A stretch of DNA of 7,452 bases from Sterolibacterium sp052034445 (GCA_052034445.1 JBPOIN010000063.1:1-7452); one strand, 5' to 3'. Shown: positions 1 to 7,009, counted from the first letter of the stretch. Notes: generated by a model not told the origin, from the sequence alone. Made by a program: numbers and translations.

Positions 1-160
1 CAAGATCATCGATCCGAGTCCTGAATCGCTCTGGCTGGCCTTGCGCACCGAGCGCAAGCTCGGCGATCGCACGGCGGAAGCGCGCTATGCGGCGCAATTG
101 CAGCGCCAGTTCCCGGCTGCGCCGGAAGCCCAGAAGCTGGTGCAGGGGCAATACGAGTGA
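1..160 (+). CDS. pilW: PilW/PilF-type type IV pilus biogenesis TPR lipoprotein, C-terminal end only
   Basis: Partial gene: the window enters in the middle of the coding region and reads 52 codons in the frame starting at base 2, ending at TGA 158-160. The peptide includes ESLWLALRTERKLGDR, then AEARYAAQLQRQFP, and ends VQGQYE. This is the usual C-terminus of the PilW/PilF family of TPR pilotins, which help the PilQ secretin assemble in the outer membrane. The last helix pair looks like a TPR repeat, with the pattern of an Ala-Glu-Ala-Arg-Tyr helix followed by the FPxxPEAQKL turn. The signal peptide and lipobox lie outside the window and cannot be checked. The stop overlaps the rodZ start by four bases (GTGA), so the two are probably translationally coupled. 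In betaproteobacteria this gene typically sits directly before rodZ and ispG, which supports the call. Confidence 0.8.
   Translation, partial: KIIDPSPESLWLALRTERKLGDRTAEARYAAQLQRQFPAAPEAQKLVQGQYE
144..148 (+). promoter_or_regulatory. Ribosome binding site for rodZ
   Basis: AGGGG lies eight bases before the GTG at 157, inside the end of the upstream pilW-type gene. It supports the GTG at 157 as the rodZ start over the in-frame GTG at 169 or the ATG at 217; neither of these has a comparable purine-rich site in front. Confidence 0.55.
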
Positions 161-1146
161 GTGACCGCGTGAACGAACGCGCCGACGCGCTAACGCCGCA
201 ACAGCAGCCATTGTCGATGCTGCACGGTCAGGAGACGCCGGCGCTGGCTGTATCGGACTCGCCGGCCACGTCGATTGTCCCGGCAGCAGCGGATGCCGCG
301 CCGGCGGGCGCTGATTCGCCGGCCATCCAGCCGCCGGGCGACGCTTCGCTGGGCCGCTGCTTGCGTGCGGCGCGCGAGCAGCGCGGCCTGTCGATCAGTG
401 ATGTGGCCCAGACTATCAAGTTCAGTCCGCGCCAGATCGAGGCCGTCGAGGCCGACGATTATGCGCACTTGTCGGGCAATACCTTTCTGCGTGGCATGAT
501 CCGCAGTTATGCCAAATTGCTGCATCTCGACGTCGAGCCGCTGCTGGCGCAACTCGAACCGTATGCGCCGCAAGTGCGCAGCGTGATGCCCGTGCCGCCC
601 GATACGGGCATGGCCATGCCGCAGGCGGGGGGCGTTAACCGCTACGCCGCCTATCTGAAACCCGCCACGCTGGCGCTCGCGGTAGCCGCGCTGGCCGGCA
701 GCTATTTTTACTTGGCCGCGCAGCGCAACGCCGCGCCCGTAGCCGTGACCAGCGAGCAGCCCGTCGCTGCCGACGCCGTGCAGGCTACACAGCCGATTGC
801 CGTGATGCCGCCGCAAGCCAAGATCGATCCGGCCCTGCCGGTCGCCGCGCCCGCCCTTGCCGATGCGGTGGGCGGGGCACCCACTGCACCGGCCGTGCCC
901 GGCCCCGAGACCAAGCAGCTGATTTTTACCTTCGAGGGCAAGTCCTGGGTCGAGGTCAAGGATGCCAGCAAGCAGGTGATTTTTGCCCAGAACAATCCCG
1001 CCGGGTCGCGTCAGGTCGTCAGCGGCAAACCGCCTTTCGATCTGGTCATCGGTAGCGCCGGGCATGTCAGGCTGCAATATGACGAACGTCAGGTCGACCT
1101 GCTGCCGCATACGCGTGTTGATGTCGCGCGGCTGGTCCTCGAATGA
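157..1146 (+). CDS. rodZ: RodZ-type cytoskeletal/shape protein (HTH, one membrane span, periplasmic DUF4115 domain)
   Basis: Bitopic inner-membrane protein of 329 residues that in the known family links MreB filaments to the wall-elongation machinery and sets rod shape. Residues 1-64 are an Ala/Pro-rich leader with no recognisable domain. Residues 65-133 form the Cro/CI-like helix-turn-helix typical of RodZ, starting LGRCLRAAREQRGLS and including TFLRGMIRSYAKLL (109-122). Residues about 167-187 are a single hydrophobic span. Residues about 190-250 are an Ala/Pro/Val linker. Residues 254-329 are the beta-rich periplasmic domain, with FEGKSWVEVKDA (259-270) and GKPPFDLVIGSA (290-301). The GTG start overlaps the upstream stop and has a good ribosome binding site. 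The leader is longer than in E. coli, where the HTH begins near residue 15. No cluster of basic residues like that before the E. coli span is seen. The HTH binds MreB in characterised homologues, so a DNA-binding role should not be assumed. Confidence 0.93.
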   Translation: MSDRVNERADALTPQQQPLSMLHGQETPALAVSDSPATSIVPAAADAAPAGADSPAIQPPGDASLGRCLRAAREQRGLSISDVAQTIKFSPRQIEAVEADDYAHLSGNTFLRGMIRSYAKLLHLDVEPLLAQLEPYAPQVRSVMPVPPDTGMAMPQAGGVNRYAAYLKPATLALAVAALAGSYFYLAAQRNAAPVAVTSEQPVAADAVQATQPIAVMPPQAKIDPALPVAAPALADAVGGAPTAPAVPGPETKQLIFTFEGKSWVEVKDASKQVIFAQNNPAGSRQVVSGKPPFDLVIGSAGHVRLQYDERQVDLLPHTRVDVARLVLE

Positions 1147-1171
1147 TTCCTTCCCGCCGAAAATACCCAGC

Positions 1172-2431
1172 ATGAAGCCAGCCAATCCGATAATCGAACA
1201 GCCCGATGCGCCGTTGCCGCGCCGGCGCACGCGCCAGGTCATGGTAGGCGGTGTGGCGATCGGCAACAATGCGCCCGTGGTGGTGCAGTCGATGACCAAT
1301 ACCGATACGGCCGACCATGTCGCTACGGCGCTGCAGGTGGCGGAGCTGGCGCGCGCCGGTTCGGAGATCGTGCGCGTCACCGTAAATACGCGCGAGGCCG
1401 CGCAGGGCGTGGTGAAGCTGCGCGAGCAATTGCTCAAGATGAATGTGGCGGTGCCGCTGGTTGGCGATTTTCATTTCAACGGCCACAAGCTGCTCGAAGA
1501 AGTGCCCGAGTGCGCGCAGGCGCTCGACAAGCTGCGCATCAATCCGGGCAATGTCGGCAAGGGCAAGAGCCGCGACGAGCAGTTCGCGCGCCTCATCGAG
1601 ATCGCCAGCCGCCATGCCAAGCCGGTGCGCATCGGCGTGAATTGGGGCAGCCTCGACCAGAGCCTGCTGGCGCGCATCATGGATGCGAACGCCAAGCGTG
1701 CTGTGCCCAAGGACGCCACGGCCATCATGCGCGAGGCGATGGTGGCTTCGGCACTCGAAAGCGCGGCCAAGGCCGAGGAGTTCGGCCTGGCTGGCGACAA
1801 CATCATCCTGTCGTGCAAGGTGTCGGCGGTGCAGGATCTGATTGCGATTTACCGCGATCTGGCGGCGCGTTGCGACTATCCGTTGCATCTGGGCCTGACC
1901 GAGGCTGGCATGGGCTCGAAGGGCATCGTCGCGTCGACGGCGGCGCTGGCCGTGCTGCTGCAGGAAGGCATCGGCGACACGATCCGTGTGTCGCTGACGC
2001 CCGAGCCGGGCGGCGATCGCACGCGCGAAGTGGTGGTGGCCCAGGAAATCCTGCAGACCATGGGCCTGCGCGCCTTCACGCCGCTTGTTGCGGCCTGTCC
2101 GGGTTGCGGGCGCACGACCAGCACGGTGTTCCAGGAACTCGCCCAGGACATCCAGAATTATGTGCGTGCGCAGATGCCGATCTGGCGTCTGGAGCGCGTC
2201 GGCGTCGAGAACATGACACTGGCCGTGATGGGCTGCGTGGTGAATGGTCCCGGCGAAAGCAAGCACGCCAACATCGGCATCAGCCTGCCGGGTACCGGCG
2301 AGACCCCCGTGGCGCCCGTGTATGTCGATGGCGAGCGCGCGGTGACGCTGAAAGGCGAGCGCATCGCCGAGGAATTCCGCGCCATCATCGATGAATATGT
2401 GGCGCGCAAGTATCCGCCCCATCGCGCCTGA
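1172..2431 (+). CDS. ispG: 4-hydroxy-3-methylbut-2-en-1-yl diphosphate synthase (IspG/GcpE)
   Basis: Cytoplasmic [4Fe-4S] enzyme of the MEP isoprenoid pathway. It reductively opens 2-C-methyl-D-erythritol 2,4-cyclodiphosphate to HMBPP, using flavodoxin or ferredoxin as electron donor. The product has 419 residues. The N-terminal TIM-barrel part shows APVVVQSMTNTDT (34-46), VPLVGDFHF and LRINPGN, then IGVNWGSL and GLTEAGMGSKG. The C-terminal cluster domain has Cys309 and Cys312 (CPGCGRTT), Cys355 and Glu362 (MGCVVNGPGES), the four ligands known for the family. Cys312 and Cys355 are 43 residues apart, against 32 in E. coli, and the protein is longer overall than the roughly 370 residues of E. 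coli. Both are normal for the betaproteobacterial form. The ATG at 1172 is chosen because the open frame upstream lies inside rodZ and has no IspG-like sequence. No clear Shine-Dalgarno precedes it. The gap to rodZ is 25 bases, which suggests one transcript. Confidence 0.97.
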   Translation: MKPANPIIEQPDAPLPRRRTRQVMVGGVAIGNNAPVVVQSMTNTDTADHVATALQVAELARAGSEIVRVTVNTREAAQGVVKLREQLLKMNVAVPLVGDFHFNGHKLLEEVPECAQALDKLRINPGNVGKGKSRDEQFARLIEIASRHAKPVRIGVNWGSLDQSLLARIMDANAKRAVPKDATAIMREAMVASALESAAKAEEFGLAGDNIILSCKVSAVQDLIAIYRDLAARCDYPLHLGLTEAGMGSKGIVASTAALAVLLQEGIGDTIRVSLTPEPGGDRTREVVVAQEILQTMGLRAFTPLVAACPGCGRTTSTVFQELAQDIQNYVRAQMPIWRLERVGVENMTLAVMGCVVNGPGESKHANIGISLPGTGETPVAPVYVDGERAVTLKGERIAEEFRAIIDEYVARKYPPHRA

Positions 2432-2439
2432 AGCGCGAT
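2421..2439 (+). other. 7-bp perfect inverted repeat around the ispG stop codon
   Basis: ATCGCGC (2421-2427) and GCGCGAT (2433-2439) are exact reverse complements separated by the five-base loop CTGAA, which contains the TGA stop (2429-2431). No T-run follows, so it does not look like a standard intrinsic terminator. It could be an RNA stability or processing element between ispG and hisS, or chance in GC-rich sequence. Confidence 0.4.
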
Positions 2440-2473
2440 TCGTACAATCCGTAGCCGATTTGCTGAAATTGAT

Positions 2474-3793
2474 ATGAGTCAGACATTACAAGCCGTTCGC
2501 GGCATGAACGACATCCTGCCCGCCGAAGCCGAACTCTGGGAGGAGTTCGAGGATCTCGTGCGCGCATGGTTGCGCGCCTATGGCTATCGGCCGATCCGCA
2601 TGCCGCTGGTCGAGCCGACACCGCTGTTCGCCCGCGCCATCGGCGCCGTGACCGACATCGTCGAGAAGGAGATGTATTCCTTCACCGATAGCCTCAACGG
2701 CGAGCAACTGACCCTGCGCCCCGAAGGCACGGCCAGTTGCGTGCGCGCCGTGCTGCAACATAATCTGCTCTACGATGGCCCGAAACGCCTGTGGTATCAG
2801 GGGCCGATGTTCCGCCACGAGCGGCCGCAGAAGGGGCGTTATCGCCAGTTTCATCAGATCGGCGTCGAAGCGCTGGGCCTGAATGGCCCCGACATTGATG
2901 CCGAGCAGATCATGATGTGTCAGCGGCTGTGGGATGACCTCGGGCTGGAAGATATCCGCCTCGAAATCAATTCGCTGGGTCAGAGCGCCGAGCGTCAGCA
3001 GCATCGCGCGGCCTTGATCGCGCATTTCGAACAGCATGCGGAACTGCTGGATGCCGATGCACAGCGCCGCCTGCACAGCAACCCGCTGCGGATTCTCGAC
3101 AGCAAGAATCCGGCGATGCAGGAACTCATCGAGGCTGCCCCCAAGCTCATCGATTATCTCGGCGAGGAGTCGTTGCGCCATTTCGCCGGCGTGCAGGCGA
3201 TCCTCAAGGATGCCGGGATTCCGTATCGCATCAATCCGCGTCTGGTGCGCGGTCTGGATTACTACAATCTGACGGTGTTCGAGTGGGTCACCGAGCGGCT
3301 CGGTGCGCAGGGGACCGTCTGCGCGGGTGGCCGCTACGACGGGCTCGTCGAGCAGCTGGGCGGCAAACCGCAGCCGGCCTGTGGCTTCGCCATGGGCATC
3401 GAGCGCCTGCTGTCGCTGTGGCGCGAACAGCTCGGCGCGCCGGACGACAAGCAGCCGCTGAATGCGCCCGATGTGTATGTCGTGCATCAGGGCGAGCAGG
3501 CGCAACGCTTTGCGGTACGCGTCGCGGAAGCGCTGCGCGACAGCGGTTACGCGGTTCTGATGCATTGCGGCGGCGGCAGTTTCAAATCGCAGATGAAGCG
3601 CGCGGATGCCTCGGGCGCCCAGCTGGCGGCGATCATCGGCGATGACGAAGCCGCGGCCAGCGAGGTCACGCTGAAGGTGTTGCGTGAAGCCGACGGCCAG
3701 CGCAGCGAACAACGACGTGTGGCATTTGATCAACTGGCCGAGGTGATCGGCTCTGTGCTTTTTGACTGGGAAGACGAAGATGGCGGCATATGA
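2474..3793 (+). CDS. hisS: Histidyl-tRNA synthetase
   Basis: Cytoplasmic class II aminoacyl-tRNA synthetase that charges tRNA-His; 439 residues, close to the usual bacterial length. The N-terminus has QAVRGMNDILP (6-16). The catalytic core shows TLRPEGTAS (80-88), motif 2 with FRHERPQKGRYRQFHQ (113-128), the histidine-specific motif LVRGLDYYNLTVFEW (257-271), GGRYDGL (285-291) and motif 3 around CGFAMGIERLL (303-313). The C-terminal anticodon-binding domain runs from about 332 to 425, with APDVYVVHQG, SFKSQMKRADASGA and AAIIGDDE. Motif 2, motif 3 and both histidine motifs look intact, so the enzyme should be active. The start follows a 42-base gap without a clear Shine-Dalgarno. A TACAAT at 2443-2448 resembles a -10 box, but there is no matching -35. 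Codon 5 is TTA, which is otherwise nearly absent here. The end overlaps the next gene by 14 bases. Confidence 0.98.
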   Translation: MSQTLQAVRGMNDILPAEAELWEEFEDLVRAWLRAYGYRPIRMPLVEPTPLFARAIGAVTDIVEKEMYSFTDSLNGEQLTLRPEGTASCVRAVLQHNLLYDGPKRLWYQGPMFRHERPQKGRYRQFHQIGVEALGLNGPDIDAEQIMMCQRLWDDLGLEDIRLEINSLGQSAERQQHRAALIAHFEQHAELLDADAQRRLHSNPLRILDSKNPAMQELIEAAPKLIDYLGEESLRHFAGVQAILKDAGIPYRINPRLVRGLDYYNLTVFEWVTERLGAQGTVCAGGRYDGLVEQLGGKPQPACGFAMGIERLLSLWREQLGAPDDKQPLNAPDVYVVHQGEQAQRFAVRVAEALRDSGYAVLMHCGGGSFKSQMKRADASGAQLAAIIGDDEAAASEVTLKVLREADGQRSEQRRVAFDQLAEVIGSVLFDWEDEDGGI

Positions 3794-4511
3794 CCTTGAA
3801 GAACAGGAACAGCTCGACGAGCTGAAAACCTGGTGGAAGCAGTACGGCAATCTGGTGACGGGCGTGGTGATGCTCGTGTCAATTGGCGTGATCGGCTGGC
3901 AGGGCTGGAACTTCTGGCAGCGCAACCAGGCGGCGCAGGCATCGGCGGTGTATGGCGCCGTCGAGCGCGCCGTGAGCGAGGGCGATGCGAAAAAGGCGCG
4001 CGAGGCCGCCGGCGAACTGATCGAAAAATTTCCGCGCACCAGTTATGCCGGCATGGCGGCCATGCTGTCGGCGCGCATGCAGGTTGAAACTGCCGCTCCG
4101 GCTGGCAGCCAGCCCGGCGATCTGAAGGCGGCCAAACTGCAGCTTGGCTGGGCGGCCGAAAAAGCCGTTGATGTCGATTTGCGCGATCTGGCGCGTTTGC
4201 GCCTGGCGGCCTTGTTGCTCGACGAAAAGAGCTATGATGAGGCGCTCAAACAGCTGGCCGCGGAGCCCGTGGCTCCTTTCGCTCCGCGTTATGCCGAGCT
4301 CAAGGGCGATATTCTTGCCGCGCAAAACAAGGCTGCCGAGGCCCGGTCAGCATATCAACTGGCGCTCGACAAACAGGATGCCGCGCAGAAGACCGCGTTG
4401 GTCGATCAACGTGGCTCGGCGTATCGCGAAGTGCTGCAGCTCAAGCTCGAATCTCTGGGCGGCGGGGCGGCGACTCCGGCCAAACCCGCGACGGCCGGGA
4501 GTGCGCCATGA
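3780..4511 (+). CDS. yfgM: YfgM-type inner-membrane TPR protein (ancillary SecYEG translocon / BamB-neighbour protein)
   Basis: Membrane-anchored periplasmic protein of 243 residues in the YfgM/TPR_21 family. In E. coli, YfgM associates with SecYEG and the chaperone PpiD and influences periplasmic delivery of outer-membrane proteins. The cytoplasmic N-terminus MAAYDLEEQEQLDELKTWWK (1-20) is the family signature. One membrane span covers about 23-43 and ends near the WQGWNFW aromatic belt. TPR-like helices fill the rest, with clear examples at 85-100, 132-160 (LLDEKSYDEALKQLA) and 166-195 (APRYAELKGDILAAQN). The tail from 226 is Gly/Ala/Pro-rich and low complexity. The ATG at 3780 is chosen over the upstream TTG at 3762 because the family signature begins there and GGGAAG (3768-3773) sits six bases before it. 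It overlaps the hisS end by 14 bases and ends in an ATGA overlap with bamB, so the three genes are probably translationally coupled. Confidence 0.92.
   Translation: MAAYDLEEQEQLDELKTWWKQYGNLVTGVVMLVSIGVIGWQGWNFWQRNQAAQASAVYGAVERAVSEGDAKKAREAAGELIEKFPRTSYAGMAAMLSARMQVETAAPAGSQPGDLKAAKLQLGWAAEKAVDVDLRDLARLRLAALLLDEKSYDEALKQLAAEPVAPFAPRYAELKGDILAAQNKAAEARSAYQLALDKQDAAQKTALVDQRGSAYREVLQLKLESLGGGAATPAKPATAGSAP
4497..4501 (+). promoter_or_regulatory. Ribosome binding site for bamB
   Basis: GGGAG lies six bases before the ATG at 4508, inside the last codons of the yfgM-type gene. Together with the ATGA stop/start overlap it fixes the bamB start and supports translational coupling. Confidence 0.6.
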
Positions 4512-5671
4512 AGCAGCGGATTCTCGGCTGCGCACTGACGACTCTGGTTGTCGCAACGGCGGGATGTTCGTCGATGGGCTCGATGGTCGACAAGGTGAAT
4601 CCGTTCTCGGGTTCGGCCAGGAAAATTCCGGAGCTGCCGGCTCTGGCGTCGACGAGCGCCGAATTGCGCACGGGCTGGCAAACCAGCGTCGGTGCGAGCG
4701 GTGAATATGTATTCACGCCGGCGGTGGTCGAGCGCAGCGTGTATAGCGCGGCACGCGATGGCAGCCTGACACGGATCGATGACGGACAGACGGTCTGGCG
4801 CATCAACGTCGATCAGGTGATCTCGGGGGGCGTCGGCAGCGATGGCAAGCTGGTCGCGGTCGGTACGCCGAAGGGCGATGTCCTGGTGTTCGATGCCGCG
4901 AATGGCAATGCGCTGTGGAAGGCCAATATCAAATCCGAGGTGCTCGCGGCGCCGACGATCGGCGACGGAATGGTCATCGTGCGTGGCGGCGATTCGCGCA
5001 TCTTCGGCCTCGAAGCCGCCAATGGCAAGCGACGCTGGATCTATCAGCGCCCGACACCGCCACTGCTGTTGCGCAGCCATGTCGGCGTGACCCTGGCGAG
5101 CCACACCGTGGTGGCGGGTTTTCCCGGCGGCAAGCTGGTGGCGATCGGCACCACGAATGGCGCCGCACTCTGGGAGGCGACAGTTGCCGTGCCGCGCGGT
5201 GCGACCGAGCTTGAACGTGTCGCCGATATTACGAGCATCCCCGTGGCGCAAGGACGCGATGTCTGCGCCGTGGCGTATCAGGGGCGCGTCGCCTGTTTCG
5301 AGATGAGCAGCGGTACGTTGATCTGGGCACGCGACATATCGAGTTCGGCCGGTCTCGATATGGACAACAAGTACGTCTATGTGACCGATGACAAGGGCGT
5401 TGTTCAGGCCTTCGATCGCAGCAACGGCGCCAGCATCTGGAAGCAGGACAAGCTGCAGCAGCGCGGTCTCACGCGGCCCGTGGCCATCGGCAGCTTCATC
5501 GCCGTCGCTGACAGTCAGGGCGTGGCGCATCTGCTCTGGCGCGACGACGGCGGCCTGGCGGCACGTTATTCCGGCGATAGCAGCGCCGTGGTCGCCGATC
5601 TGCAGCGGGTCAGCAACGGGTTCGTGATGCAGAACCTGAATGGCGGCATTTATTCCCTGACGGTGAAATAA
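4508..5671 (+). CDS. bamB: Outer-membrane protein assembly factor BamB (lipoprotein, beta-propeller)
   Basis: Lipoprotein of the BAM complex, 387 residues, acting at the periplasmic face of the outer membrane, where it binds BamA and helps deliver beta-barrel proteins. Residues 1-20 are a lipoprotein signal peptide with lysine/arginine start, hydrophobic core and lipobox ATAGC, giving lipidation at Cys20. Ser at +2 is compatible with outer-membrane sorting. The rest is an eight-bladed PQQ-like propeller. Repeated blade endings of the form D/E-x-x-x-G-x-x-x-W are seen at FDAANGNALWKA (128-139), LEAANGKRRWIY (168-179), GTTNGAALWEA (214-224), FEMSSGTLIWAR (264-275) and FDRSNGASIWKQ (302-313). 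The LLLR segment (186-189) and RVAD (237-240) match the stretches that contact BamA in E. coli. The second aspartate known there appears to be Thr242 here. Cys252 and Cys263 fall in one blade and could form a disulfide. Its neighbours yfgM and der are usual for the gene. Confidence 0.96.
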   Translation: MKQRILGCALTTLVVATAGCSSMGSMVDKVNPFSGSARKIPELPALASTSAELRTGWQTSVGASGEYVFTPAVVERSVYSAARDGSLTRIDDGQTVWRINVDQVISGGVGSDGKLVAVGTPKGDVLVFDAANGNALWKANIKSEVLAAPTIGDGMVIVRGGDSRIFGLEAANGKRRWIYQRPTPPLLLRSHVGVTLASHTVVAGFPGGKLVAIGTTNGAALWEATVAVPRGATELERVADITSIPVAQGRDVCAVAYQGRVACFEMSSGTLIWARDISSSAGLDMDNKYVYVTDDKGVVQAFDRSNGASIWKQDKLQQRGLTRPVAIGSFIAVADSQGVAHLLWRDDGGLAARYSGDSSAVVADLQRVSNGFVMQNLNGGIYSLTVK

Positions 5672-5677
5672 CGATTC

Positions 5678-7009
5678 ATGAAGCCCACTCTGGTGATTGT
5701 CGGTCGGCCGAATGTCGGCAAGTCGACGCTCTTCAACCGTTTGACCAAGTCGCGCGATGCGCTGGTGGCCGATCTGCCCGGGCTGACCCGCGATCGCCAC
5801 TACGGCCATGGCGTGCTTGGCGATCGGCCGTATCTGGTGGTCGATACGGGCGGCTTCGAGCCTACCGCCAAGGACGGCATCATGCACGAGATGGCGCGTC
5901 AGGCCGAGGCGGCGATCGCCGAAGCCGACATGCTGTTGTTCGTGGTCGATGGCCGTGTCGGTCTGACGCCGCAGGATCGGGAAATCGCCACGCGTCTGCG
6001 CAAGACCGGCCGCCCGCTGCTGCTGGTCGTGAACAAGGGCGAGGGTATGAATCGCCAGGTGGTGGCGGCGGAGTTCCACGAAATCGGCTGCGGTACGCCG
6101 TTGGTGATTTCGGCCGCGCATGGCGACGGTGTGCGCGATCTCGTCGATGAGGCGTTGGCGCCGTTTGCGCGCGATCAGGAGCCGGTCGAGAGGAGCGGCA
6201 ACGGTCCATGTGTGGCGATTGCCGGGCGGCCGAATGTCGGCAAGAGCACCCTGATCAATACTCTGCTCGGCGAGGAGCGCGTGATTGCCTTCGACATGCC
6301 GGGCACCACGCGTGATGCGATCACCGTGCCGTTTTCGCGCAACGGTCGCGATTACACGCTGGTTGATACGGCCGGTCTGCGCCGGCGCGGCAAGGTGTTC
6401 GAGGCCGTCGAGAAATTCTCGGTGATCAAGACCCTGCAGGCCATCGAGGGCAGCAATGTGGTGATCCTGATGGTCGATGCGAGTCAGGATATTTCCGACC
6501 AGGATGCGCACATTGCTGGTTTCGCCATCGAGGCCGGCCGTGCGCTGGTGGTTGCCGTCAACAAGTGGGATGCTGTTGATAGTTACCGGCGCGAGCAGGT
6601 TAAACATGACATCGAGCGCAAGCTGAATTTCCTCGGCTTTGCGCGCGTGCATTACATCTCGGCATTGGAAGGTTCGGGCATCGCCGGTGTGCTGACCTCG
6701 GTCGATAAGGCTTGGGCCGCCGCGATGGCCAAGCTCACGACGCCGCGCCTGACACGCGCCCTGATCGCCGCCGTGGCCAAACAGGCGCCGCCGCGCCACG
6801 GCATTTTCCGTCCCAAGATGCGCTACGCCCATCAGGGCGGGCAGAATCCGCCGGTCATCATCATCCACGGCAATGCCCTGGATCAGATCCCCGATGCTTA
6901 CAGGCGCTATCTTGAACGCACCTTCATGGAAGTATTCAAGCTGCAGGGCACGCCGTTGCGTGTGCAGTTCAAAACATCCGAGAACCCGTTCAAGGACAAG
7001 AAGGACTGA
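5678..7009 (+). CDS. der: Ribosome biogenesis GTPase Der (EngA), tandem G domains plus KH-like domain
   Basis: Essential GTPase of 50S subunit assembly; 443 residues with two consecutive G domains. Domain 1 (about 1-165) has the P-loop GRPNVGKS (9-16), the G2 Thr in PGLTRDR (34-40), DTGG (56-59), the G4 box NKGE (119-122) and G5 SAAHGDG (145-151). Domain 2 (about 176-345) has GRPNVGKS (183-190), PGTTRD (208-213), DTAG (230-233), NKWD (295-298) and SAL (328-330). The C-terminal KH-like domain (about 353-440) includes TPRLTRAL, HGIFRPKMRYAHQGGQNPP and KTSENPF. The first G4 box has Glu where the general NKxD consensus has Asp; I recall NKxEGM as usual in betaproteobacteria. The two P-loop segments share 18 identical bases. 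The ATG lies six bases after the bamB stop with no good Shine-Dalgarno, so re-initiation after bamB is likely. Confidence 0.98.
   Translation: MKPTLVIVGRPNVGKSTLFNRLTKSRDALVADLPGLTRDRHYGHGVLGDRPYLVVDTGGFEPTAKDGIMHEMARQAEAAIAEADMLLFVVDGRVGLTPQDREIATRLRKTGRPLLLVVNKGEGMNRQVVAAEFHEIGCGTPLVISAAHGDGVRDLVDEALAPFARDQEPVERSGNGPCVAIAGRPNVGKSTLINTLLGEERVIAFDMPGTTRDAITVPFSRNGRDYTLVDTAGLRRRGKVFEAVEKFSVIKTLQAIEGSNVVILMVDASQDISDQDAHIAGFAIEAGRALVVAVNKWDAVDSYRREQVKHDIERKLNFLGFARVHYISALEGSGIAGVLTSVDKAWAAAMAKLTTPRLTRALIAAVAKQAPPRHGIFRPKMRYAHQGGQNPPVIIIHGNALDQIPDAYRRYLERTFMEVFKLQGTPLRVQFKTSENPFKDKKD

Noticed and set aside
983..1171. In-frame extension of ispG upstream into rodZ
   Set aside because: The extra 63 codons lie within the conserved RodZ periplasmic domain in another frame and do not look like IspG; the ATG at 1172 gives a normal betaproteobacterial N-terminus.
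2443..2448. TACAAT as a -10 box for a hisS promoter
   Set aside because: It matches five of six bases, but no -35 element exists at 16-18 bases upstream, where the ispG stop hairpin lies. It is kept only as a remark in the hisS entry.
4406..6868. An 820-codon open frame on the minus strand, antisense to der and bamB, plus long antisense frames at 190-1437, 1067-2422 and 2486-4039
   Set aside because: These are by-products of GC-rich codon usage: stops are rare opposite such codons. The encoded peptides are low in recognisable motifs and rich in His/Arg/Gln, and the + strand genes they oppose are unmistakable.
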